Assembly: GCA_029959085.1 (NCBI GenBank)
Contig: JARWIR010000176.1
Location: 233,164 to 297,163, forward strand
DNA length: 64,000 nucleotides
Source of the DNA: Nemophila menziesii
Lineage: Eukaryota; Streptophyta; Magnoliopsida; Boraginales; Hydrophyllaceae
Direction of reading: 5' to 3'
The notes beneath the pieces were generated by a model. The model saw only the letters and a program-made list of their open reading frames with translations. It did no database searches and was not told the DNA's origin. Below, one piece after another: positions 1 through 8,202 of the stretch. The translations under genes and the position numbers were made by a program. The number at the start of each line of letters is the position of its first letter. Positions within the stretch are counted from its first letter, which is position 1.

Positions 1-672
1 ATTTTTTAAGTATATTCCAATTATTTTTATGCTTAGTCTACAAGTAAAGCATTTTGAATTAATAAACTAATAAAATAATAATATATGTAGCCTTATATAA
101 AAAATATAAATATGTTAGTAGATTATAAATATTAATTAAACATCATTATCACTAAAGATATAATATGTTGTAAATTGTTATTTAAATATAGTAGTGTGTA
201 ATAATACTTAAAGAGATAGTTAATAAAAATTACTGTAAAAATGAATAATATTATATTATATTTTCTTTTTCCTTGACAAACATGTTATATAGACATTCTA
301 GACAATTATTTTATAATTTTTAAGAAAAAATGTTGGATTCCATTCTTTGTAGGACCCTCGAGGCATGGACAATACCTAGTATATATATGTATTGAATATT
401 ATAGTTGTGCAAATAACTTATTTGTTAATTAATCAAAGGATCTTGCCTTTAGTTTTTTATATATACCGACCGTTAAGGTTAATAATTCTTTTTTTTCTTT
501 ATCAGACGCATCCATAAAATATTGTATTTAATATATTTTTTTGTAATTATAGAAATTAAGGAATTTAATAACGTAAAATGTCAAAAATTTCTTAACAAAT
601 CATTTTTCCTCCTAAATGGTATTGAGTTTGTTTAATGTATTGAGTATGTTTATAATGGAGTTCATGTATAAA

Positions 673-836
673 ATAAGGTCCAAAAAATTTGTAAAAGAAT
701 TATCTTGTAAAAAGAAACCCATAATGCTAAATCAGCCTTACAACATCAATGTAGCATAAGGCCCAAAGAGTTTATATAACTTATCTTGTAAAAAGAAGCC
801 CACAATACTAAATAAGCCTTGAAACAGCAGTATGAC
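673..836 (+). repeat. Internal 83-bp tandem duplication (unit 1 example)
   Basis: Two imperfect copies lie end to end: 673-755 beginning ATAAGGTCCAAA and 756-836 beginning ATAAGGCCCAAA. Both contain TTATCTTGTAAAAAGAA followed by a CCCA motif, then a CTAAAT..GCCTT motif. The same doublet sits upstream of the TATA box in every unit. Copy 2 holds GGCCCA (760-765) and AGCCCA (797-802), which read TGGGCC and TGGGCT on the - strand. The doublet is well diverged, so it is older than the 2.7-kb amplification. Confidence 0.85.
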
Positions 837-883
837 TATTTATGCAACCATATTGATCACTAACACCTAAAAACTCAACCCTA
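760..883 (+). promoter_or_regulatory. Site II-type and telo-box-like motifs (unit 1 example)
   Basis: Seen: GGCCCA at 760-765, AGCCCA at 797-802 and AACCCTA at 877-883, upstream of the TATA box. Known: TGGGCY site II elements paired with AACCCTA telo-boxes are typical of plant promoters for ribosomal protein and other growth-linked genes. Inferred: each unit carries a proximal promoter of this kind. Site II motifs are often found in either orientation, so - strand initiation toward the AT-rich part is also possible. Chance occurrence in one unit cannot be excluded because all copies share one origin. Confidence 0.4.
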
Positions 884-960
884 CATTATCAAAACGTTAA
901 GTCTCCAAAACACACCGCCTCCGCGCCTCCCTTATCCATTAATTTATCCATCCATACCTC

Positions 961-999
961 TATATAAACCTCCACTGTAATAGTGGATATATATAAGAG
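961..999 (+). promoter_or_regulatory. TATA box, inverted repeat and second TATA-like run (unit 1 example)
   Basis: TATATAAAC at 961-969 is a good plant-type TATA box. It is followed by TCCACT-GTAAT-AGTGGA (971-987), a perfect 6-bp inverted repeat, and then GATATATATAAG. The TATA box starts in other units at 3705, 6468, 9173, 11871, 14607, 17328, 20065, 22809, 25546, 28241, 30986, 33674, 36408, 39141, 41837, 44581, 47344, 50090, 52824, 55557, 58299, 60989 and 63731. It is unchanged in all 24 copies, although the stretch just before it is deleted in units 4, 5 and 13. Expected initiation is about 25-35 bp downstream of whichever TATA is used. Confidence 0.5.
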
Positions 1000-1054
1000 T
1001 ATCTTTGTGTAAGCACAAACAAGCGTATATTTTTAATTACTAAGATCGATCGTC

Positions 1055-1307
1055 ATGACATTTAACTTTAGGTATGTTTTTCTTATCCTAAATTTATTTT
1101 TTATAGTTTGATTTTTTATAATTGTAATTTAAGGGTGTTATATAAGTGAATATGTATATAAAAATTTTCAGATTGTATATTATTTAACTAACAAAAATAG
1201 ATTTAATTTTGAGATTTACGAACAATTTTTTCCTTATGTACATTTCTAGATTGACTACATCTCAAAGAACTTCTCAAACAAACTGTGGTACCCCAAGGCA
1301 CGTTTGA
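1055..1307 (+). CDS. Possible spliced 24-codon small ORF (unit 1 example)
   Basis: The first ATG after the TATA box (1055) lies in the palindrome GTCATGAC. After 17 coding bases there is a donor-like AG/GTATGT (GT at 1072-1073). The segment to 1249 is AT-rich and ends TTTCTAG. Joining 1055-1071 to 1250-1307 gives a 24-codon frame ending TGA at 1305-1307. GT at the donor is kept in all units although the preceding base varies (G, C or T). The acceptor AG is kept in 20 of the 23 units that reach it, despite flank changes (CTAG, GTAG, ATAG); it is lost in units 3, 12 and 18. Units 2 and 17 gain 12 bp in exon 2 and keep this frame. Another acceptor (TTTTCAG, ending 1171) would meet a stop within a few codons. 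No protein family is recognised. This may equally be a non-coding spliced leader. Confidence 0.25.
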
Positions 1308-1623
1308 AGTTGGATCAACGTCTTATGGAACCAGAGTAGCAAGTGGTAGTGACAAGTTTACACCAGAATTATCAAACAATGCAGGAATTCTTGAGTTTTC
1401 ATTTTCTGCCATGGAGGAGTTTAGTAGTTTAATTAATTTACCCGAGCCACTATGCTTTCAGAACATTCAGCACACCACCATTTTAGACAGCCGAGCCATT
1501 GAAGCATCTCGGGCAACTTGTGTAATGAAGATATTAGTTTATTATAAATACAAAATATGTAATAATAATCATCATAGTGTAATTGGTTTTTTAATAAAAT
1601 ATATTTTATTTTTTATAAAGTAG
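1255..1623 (+). CDS. ORF-A, exon-like open frame (unit 1, longest form)
   Basis: Open from the codon after a TGA that overlaps the putative acceptor to the TAG at 1621-1623. The composition looks coding: balanced residues, GC well above the flanks, and a core from about FEVGSTSYGT through SGSDKFTPEL to SLINLPEPLC and ILDSRAIEAS. The part after ATCVMKI is AT-rich read-through. A donor-like GT lies at 1520 or 1522 (GTGTAA or GTAATG), so the real exon probably ended there. No in-frame ATG precedes the core; the GTG at 1285 is not a credible eukaryotic start. I do not recognise a family. Best reading: a captured or decayed internal exon. Two changes against most units (TCG to TCA and ACC to ACG) are silent in this frame. 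Confidence 0.3.
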   Translation, partial: LHLKELLKQTVVPQGTFEVGSTSYGTRVASGSDKFTPELSNNAGILEFSFSAMEEFSSLINLPEPLCFQNIQHTTILDSRAIEASRATCVMKILVYYKYKICNNNHHSVIGFLIKYILFFIK

Positions 1624-2137
1624 GGACTACACTATTAATTAAAATTTGTATTAGACAAATAGATGAGGTAACAAAAGATATACTTACCCCTAAATTACAA
1701 GTAAACTATAATGCATATACTTTAATTAATGTGACTTTTTCACTAAGGAAATATGAATCATGTTGATCAAGTAGGTATTGTATTTCACGGAAGGTCCTCT
1801 AAAATCATTTAAGGTCATTGTCCTCGGCCTAGCGAGTTAGTGATGAACAAATATATCTATATATGGTTATTCTCTTAAATTAACAAGTTTACATTTACAT
1901 GGTAATTGAGTCTAGTCTATGAAGAACAACCTATTCAATAGATCTACAAGAAACCATGCGTTTAACTATTAACCCTCCCAATATAAAAAGCATTTCAACT
2001 AAAATTAAAATTTAGTCCATGTACTTGAAAAATATTGTGTTGGGTTTCTCCTAAATTTATCTTCTAAATATATTTAAATGATAATAAGACTAATTCTGAA
2101 ACAAATTCAATGATGCATAAATTTAAGATAAATATGA
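1624..2137 (+). other. Spacer between ORF-A and ORF-K (unit 1 example)
   Basis: About 510 bp with no convincing gene. It contains a block of average GC (GTCCTCGGCCTAGCGAGTTA at about 1820), a 13-bp segment between TTAG and GGTAAC (about 1655-1667) that could act as a tiny exon, and AT-rich tracts. The same applies to the equivalent stretch in every unit. Confidence 0.5.
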
Positions 2138-2275
2138 TCAAAAGAGTTCTACCATCTAACTAGTATGCTCTTTGAATGGTTCAGTACCTTCGGGATTTTC
2201 AAACATTTGGACAAAACCCTCATCTCTTGGTGTGTAAGAGAAGATCAACACAGTACTTTTATTAATGTATCTTAA
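2138..2275 (+). other. ORF-K, 45-codon open segment (unit 1 example)
   Basis: Runs from the codon after TGA at 2135-2137 to TAA at 2273-2275 with no internal ATG before its middle. The predicted peptide is rich in aromatic residues (EFYHL, FEWFSTFGIF, ISWCVRE). The frame stays open in units 2, 3, 12 and 18 despite substitutions. It is shifted by a 1-bp deletion in types h, i and j and by an 11-bp deletion in units 7 and 9. It could be another exon remnant of the same source as ORF-A. An overlapping - strand frame looks similarly protein-like, so the coding strand is uncertain. Confidence 0.2.
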
Positions 2276-2277
2276 AC

Positions 2278-2388
2278 ATGTGTGAAAGATGTAGTATATT
2301 AAAGTATCTACTTATTTTTATCATTGTGTTGGGTGGTTTTTGGGTGAAACATGTGTTTGTGCGCCAAGATCATGATGAAAGAAGATAA
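2278..2388 (+). pseudogene. ORF-S truncated by a stop (unit 1)
   Basis: Same ATG and hydrophobic segment as the 49-codon form, but the Tyr codon TAC is TAA, ending the frame after 36 codons. The same stop is present in units 11 (29558-29668) and 16 (43154-43264), so it is a type a mark. Confidence 0.3.
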
Positions 2389-3330
2389 AACTTGAAATTG
2401 CATCACCATAAGAGAGAGATGATATGATTTTTGAAGTATTTTTTTTGATTCTGAGTCTTATATTTTGTATATGTATATCTAAAAATTCAATCCTTTCATT
2501 TTAACTGAAATTTGTGGAGTAATATTTGAATTATAAAGTTTGGTTAACTATATGATCTTACATTAATCTTGATAGTATCTCTTATTATTGTTAATAATTT
2601 TATTAATATCTCTACATCAATTATTCTTACTACTATACACTTCTTTTTATTTTATTTTAAAAATATTTCACATTCTAGTTGTTTTAGTAACATTTCAATT
2701 TTTTAAGAATATTCCAATTATTTTTTATGCTTAGTCTACAAGTAAAGCATTTTGAATCAATAAACTAATAAAATAATAATATATGTAGCCTTATATACAA
2801 AATATAAATATGTTAGTAGATGATAAATATTAATTAAACATCATTATCACTAAAGATATAATATGTTGTAAATTGTTATTTCAATATAGTAGTGTATAAT
2901 AATACTTAAAGAGATAGTTTAATAAAAATTACTGTAAAAATATATAATATTATATTATATTTTCTTTTACCTTGACAAACATGTTATATAGACATTCTAG
3001 ACAATTATTTTATAATTTTTAAGAAAAAATGTTGGTTTCCATTCTTTGTAGGGCCCTCGAGGCATGGACAATACCTAGTATATATATGTATTGAATATTA
3101 TAGTTTTACAAATAACTTATTTGTTAATTTATCAAAGGCTCTTGCCTTTAGTTTTTTATATATACCGACCATTATGGTTAATAATTCTTTTTTTTCTTTA
3201 TCAGATGCATCCATAAAATATTGTATTTAATATATTTTTTTATAATTATAAAAATTAAGGAATTTATTAAAGCACTAATATATACATAATTAATTATTTT
3301 TTTTACTTGAATTGGAGTTAATAACGTAAA
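2389..3330 (+). other. AT-rich stretch from the ORF-S end into the next unit (example)
   Basis: Very AT-rich sequence in all copies. It includes polypyrimidine tracts, repeated TATATATATG, a CCTCGAGG palindrome next to GGGCCC (about 3052-3061) and many AATAAA-like signals. No supported gene was seen on either strand. If the + strand cassette is transcribed, its 3' end probably falls here. Confidence 0.5.
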
Positions 3331-4040
3331 ATGTCTTCCCAAATCGTTTTTCTTCCTAAATGGTATTGAGTTTGTTTAATGTATTGAGTATGTTTATAAT
3401 GGAGTTCATGTATAAAATAAGGTCCAAAAAATTTCTAAAAGAATTATCTTGTAAAAAGAAACCCATAATGCTAAATCAGCCTTACAACATCAATGTAGCA
3501 TAAGGCCCAAAGAGTTTATATAACTCATCTTGTAAAAAGAAGCCCACAATTCTAAATAAGCCTTGAAACAGCAGTATGGCTATTTATGCAACCATATTGA
3601 TCACTAACACCTAAAAACTCAACCCTACATTATCAAAACGTTGAGTCTCTAAAACGCACCGCCTCCGCGCCTCCCTTATCCATTAATTTATCCATCCATA
3701 CCTCTATATAAACCTCCAATGTAATAGTGGATATATATAATAGTATCTTTTTGTAAGCGCAAACAAGCGTATATTTTTAATTACTAAGATCAATCGTCAT
3801 GACATTTCACTTTAGGTATGTTTTTCTCTTATCCTAATTTTATTTTTTATAGTTTGATTTTTTATAATTGTAATTTAAGGGTGTTAGATAAGTGAATATG
3901 TATATAAATATTTTCAGATTGTATATTATTTAACTTAAAAAATAGATTTAATTTTGAGATTACGAACAATTTTTTCCTTATGTACATTTCTAGATTGACT
4001 ACATCTCAAATAACTTCTCAAACCTGTCTCTCTGGGAAAT

Positions 4041-4226
4041 GTGGTACCCCAAGGCACGTTTGAAGTTGGATCGACCTCTTATGGAACCAGAGTAGCAAGT
4101 GGTAGTGACAAGTTTACACCAGAATTATCAAACTATGCAGGAATTCTTGAGCTTTCATTTTCTACCATGGAGGAGTTTAGTAGTTTAATTAATTTACCCG
4201 AGCCACTATGCTTTCAGAACATTTAG
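4041..4226 (+). pseudogene. ORF-A with premature stop (unit 2)
   Basis: Gln CAG is TAG at 4224-4226, so the core ends after FQNI. The codons around the former acceptor also carry a TAA because of CAAATAAC at about 4010. Asn to Tyr and Ala to Thr changes are private to type b. The 12-bp net insertion just before GGTACC is shared only with unit 17. Confidence 0.35.
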
Positions 4227-5033
4227 CACACCACCATTTTAGACAGCCGAGCCATTGAAGCATCTCGGGCAACTTGTGTAATGAAGATATTATTTTATTA
4301 TAAATAAAAAATATATAATAATAATCATTATAGTGTAATTGGTTTTTTAATAAAATATATTTTATTTTTTATAAAGTAGGGACTACACTATTAATTAAAA
4401 TTTGTATTAGACAAATAGATGAGGTAACAAAAGATATATTTACCCCTAACTTATAAGTAAACTAGAATGCATATACTTTAATTAATGTGACTTTTTCACT
4501 AAGGAAATATGAATCATGTTTATCAAGTAGGTATTGTATTACATGGAAGGTCCTTTAAAATCATTTAAAGTCACTGTCCTCGGCTTAGCGAGTTAGTGAT
4601 GAACAAATATATCTATATATAGTTATACTCTTAAATTAACAAGTTTACATTTACATGGTAATTGAGTCTAGTCTATGAAGAACAACCTATTCAATAGATC
4701 TATAAGAAACCATGCGTTTAACTATTAACCCTCCCAATATACAAAGCATTTCAACTAAAATTAAAATTTAGTGCATGTACTTGAAAAATATTGTGTTGGG
4801 TTTCTCCTAAATTTATCTTTTAAATATATTTAAATGATAATAAGACTATTTCTGAAGCAAATTCAATGATGCATAAATTTAAGATAAATATGATGAAAAG
4901 AGTTTTACCATCTAACTAGTGTGCTCTTTGAATGGTTCAGTACCTTCGGGATTTTCAAACATATGGACAAACCCCTCATCTCTTGGTGTGTAAGAGAAGG
5001 TCAACACAGTAATTTTATTAATGTATCTTAAAC

Positions 5034-5183
5034 ATGTGTGAAACATGTAGTATCTTAAAGTATCTACTTATTTTTATCTTTGTGTTGGGTGGTTTTTGGG
5101 TGAAACATGTGTTTGAGCGCCAAGATCATGATGAAAGAAGATACAACTTGAAATTGCATCACCATAAGAGAGAGATGATATGA
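5034..5183 (+). CDS. ORF-S, 49-codon small ORF (unit 2 example)
   Basis: ATG at 5034, TGA at 5181-5183. The peptide starts MCETCSILKY, has a hydrophobic run at about residues 7-23 (LLIFIFVLGGFW), and ends in a basic, His-rich tail (LHHHKREMI). This layout would suit a membrane-anchored or secreted micropeptide. The frame is open at full length in 18 of 23 units: 2, 3, 6-10, 12-15 and 17-23. It is truncated in type a and lacks its start in units 4 and 5. Differences between copies are mostly replacements (Cys/Ser, Gly/Cys, Val/Glu, Leu/Met), which argues against strong selection. No known peptide motif is recognised and chance is a real alternative. Confidence 0.22.
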   Translation: MCETCSILKYLLIFIFVLGGFWVKHVFERQDHDERRYNLKLHHHKREMI

Positions 5184-5453
5184 TTTTTAAAGTATTTTTA
5201 TTGATTTTGAGTCTTATATTTTGTATATGTATATCTAAAAATTCAATCCTTACCTTTTAACTGAAATTTGTGGAGTAATATTTGAATTATAAAGTTTGGT
5301 TAACTATATGATCTTACATTAATCTTGATAGTATCTCTTATTATTGTTAATAATTTTATTAATATCTCTACATCAATCATTCTTACTACTATACACTTCT
5401 TTTTATTTTATTTTAAAAATATTTCACATTCTAGTTGTTTTAGTAACATTTCA

Positions 5454-8202
5454 ATTTTTTAAGTATATTCCAATTATTTTTTATGCTTAGTCTAAAAGTA
5501 AAGTATTTTGAATCAATAAACTAATAAAATAATAATATATGTAGCCTTATATACAAAATATAAATATGTTAGTAGATGATAAATATTAATTAAACATCAT
5601 TATCACTAAAGCTATAATATGTTGTAAATTGTTATTTCAATATAGTAGTGTATAATAATACTTAAAGAGATAGTTTAATAAAAGTTACTGTAAAAATGAA
5701 TAATATTATATTATATTTTCTTTTACCTTGACAAACATGTTATATAGACATTCTAGACAATTATTTTATAATTTTTAAGAAAAAATGTTGGATTCCATTC
5801 TTTGTAGGGCCCTCCAGGCATGGACAATACCTAGTATATATATGTATTGAATATTATAGTTGTGCAAATAACTTATTTGATAATTTATCAAAGGCTTTTG
5901 CCTTTTTTTTATATATACCGACCGTTATGGTTAATAATTCTTTTTTTTCTTTATCAGATGCATCCATAAAATATTGTATTTAATATGTTTTTTTATAATT
6001 ATAAAAATTAAGGAAATTATTAAAACACTAATATATACATAATTAATAAATTTTTTTACTTAAATTGGAGTTAATAACGTAAAATGTCAAAAATTTCTTA
6101 ACAAATCGTTTTTCCTCCTAAATGGTATTGAGTTTGTTTAATGTATTGAGTATGTTTATAATGGAGTTCATGTATAAAATAAGGTCCAAAAAATTTGTTA
6201 AAGAATTATCTTGCAAAAAAGAAACCCATAATGCTAAATCAGCCTTACAACATCAATGTAGCATAAGGCCCAAAGAGTTTGTATAACTTATCTTGTAAAA
6301 AGAAGCCCACAATACTAAATAAGCCTTGAAACAGCGGTATGTCTATTTATGCAACCATATTGATCACTAACACCTAAAAACTCAACCCTACATTATCAAA
6401 ACATTGAGTCTCCAAAACGAACCGCCTCGGCGCCTCCCTTATCCATTAATTTATCCATCCATACCTCTATATAAACCTCCACTGTACTAGTGGATATATA
6501 TAAGAGTATCTTTGTGTAAGCACAAACAAGCATATATTTTTAATTACTAAGATCGATCGTCATGACATTTCACTTTAGGTATGTTTTTCTTATCCTAATT
6601 TGATTTTTTATAGTTTGATTTTTTATAATTGTAATTTAAGGGTGTTAGATAAGTGAATATGTATATAAAAATTTTCAGATTGTATATTTTAACTTACAAA
6701 AATAGATTTAATTTTGAGATTTACGAACAATTTTTTCCTTATGTACATTTCTTGATTGACTACATCTCAAAGAACTTCTCAAACAAACTGTGGTATCCCA
6801 AGGCACGTTTGAAGTTGGATAGACCTCTTATGGAACCAGAGTAGCAAGTGGTAGTGACAAGTTTACACCAGAATTATCAAACAATGCAGGAATTCTTGAG
6901 CTTTCATTTTCTGTCATGGAGGAGTTTAGTAGTTTAATTAATTTACCCGAGCCACTATGCTTTCAGAACATTCAGCACACCACCATTTTAGACAGCCGAG
7001 CCATTGAAGCATCTCGGGCAACTTGTGTAATGAAGATATTATTTTATTATAAATAAAAAATATATAATAATACTCATTATAGTGTAATTGGGTTTTTAAT
7101 AAAATATATTTTATTTAATATAAAGTAGGGAGTACACTATTAATTAAAATTTGTATTAGACAAATAGATGAGGTAACAAAAGATATACTTACCCCTAACT
7201 TATAAGTAAACTAGAATGCATATACTTTAATTAATGTTACTTTTTAACTAAGGAAATATGAATCATGTTTATCAAGTAGGTATTGTATTACAAGGAAGGT
7301 CCTTTAAAATCATTTAAAGTCACTGTCCTCGGCCTAGCGAGTTAGTGATGAACAAATATATCTATATATAGTTATACTCTTAAATTAACAAGTTTACATT
7401 TACATGGTAATTGAGTCTAGTCTATGAAGACCAACCTATTCAATAGATCTACAAGAAACCATGCGTTTAACTATTAACCCTCCCAATAAACAAAGCATTT
7501 CAACTAAAATTAAAATTTAGTGCATGTACTTGAAAAATATTGTGTTGGGTTTCTCCTAAATTTATCTTCTAAATATATTTAAATGATAATAAGACTATTT
7601 CTGAAACAAATTCAATGATGCATAAATTTATGATAAATATGATCAAAAGAGTTTTACCATCTAACTAGTGTTCTCTTTGAATGGTTCAGTACCTTAGGGG
7701 TTTTCAAACATTTGGACAAACCCCTCGTCTCTTGGTGTGTAAGAGAAGGTCAACACAGTAATTTTATTAATGTATCTTAAACATGTGTGAAACATGTAGT
7801 ATCTTAAAGTATCTACTTATTTTTATCTTTGTGTTGGGTGGTTTTTGGGTGAAACATGTGTTTGAGCGCCAAGATCATGATGAAAGAAGATACAACTTGA
7901 AATTGCATCACCATAAGAGAGAGATGATATGATTTTTAAAGTATTTTTATTGATTTTGAGTCTTATATTTTGTATATGTATATCTAAAAATTCAATCCTT
8001 ACCTTTTAACTGAAATTTGTGGAGTAATATTTGAATTATAAAGTTTGGTTAACTATATGATCTTACATTAATCTTGCTAGTATCTCTTATAATTGTTAAT
8101 AATTTTATTTATATCTCTACATCAATCATTCTTACTACTATACACTTCTTTTTATTTTATTTTAAAAATATTTCACATTCTAGTTGTTTTAGTAACATTT
8201 CA
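5454..8202 (+). repeat. Tandem unit 3 (type c, b-like end)
   Basis: Up to roughly 7.7 kb it follows unit 18 (offset 40,876). After that it carries type b marks, such as GAG in place of GTG in the ORF-S codon near 7863, so it is itself a mosaic. Both the intron acceptor (TAG changed to TTG near 6752) and ORF-A (TAG stop at 6820) are lost. Landmarks: TATA box 6468, ORF-S 7783-7932. Confidence 0.94.
6760..7056 (+). pseudogene. ORF-A broken by stop (unit 3)
   Basis: The Ser codon TCG is TAG at 6820-6822, Pro CCC is TCC, and an Ala to Val change follows. The acceptor AG at the start of the exon is lost (CTTGATTG). This copy can neither splice nor read as proposed. Confidence 0.35.

Larger units (their letters stand above)
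1..2697 (+). repeat. Tandem unit 1 (type a)
   Basis: Matches unit 16 at a constant offset of 40,876 bp and also resembles unit 11. It differs from both at several shared sites, for example GTAA rather than ATAA in the small inverted repeat and ATGCTC rather than ATACTC near 2165, so it is the more distant member of type a. Landmarks: 83-bp duplication 673-836, TATA box 961, leader ATG 1055, donor 1072, acceptor ending 1249, ORF-A 1255-1623, ORF-K 2138-2275, truncated ORF-S 2278-2388. Confidence 0.95.
2698..5453 (+). repeat. Tandem unit 2 (type b)
   Basis: At 2756 bp this is the joint-longest unit, shared with unit 17 (offset 40,876). Diagnostic changes are ATGTCTTCCC at 3331 where most units read ATGTCAAAAATTTC, and a 16-for-4 base replacement at about 4026-4041. 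The left arm of the post-TATA inverted repeat is broken (CCAAT). Landmarks: TATA box 3705, leader ATG 3799, ORF-A 4041-4226 ending in a premature TAG, intact ORF-S 5034-5183. Confidence 0.95.

Noticed and set aside
2156..2255. A - strand terminal-exon-like frame ending in EHTS
   Set aside because: Stops or shifts appear in units 3, 7, 9, 12-15 and 18, and the + strand frame over the same bases survives in more copies. Kept only as part of the ORF-K observation.
2360..2460. Possible C/D box snoRNA (ATGATGA to CTGA in unit 1)
   Set aside because: The CTGA is TTGA in most units, the closing stem is short with a bulge, and no guide match could be tested.
6653..6844. A 63-codon frame in units 3, 12 and 18 running from the intron-like segment into exon 2
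   Set aside because: It is open only because the acceptor TAG became TTG and three bases were lost upstream. It reads exon 2 in a different frame from ORF-A.
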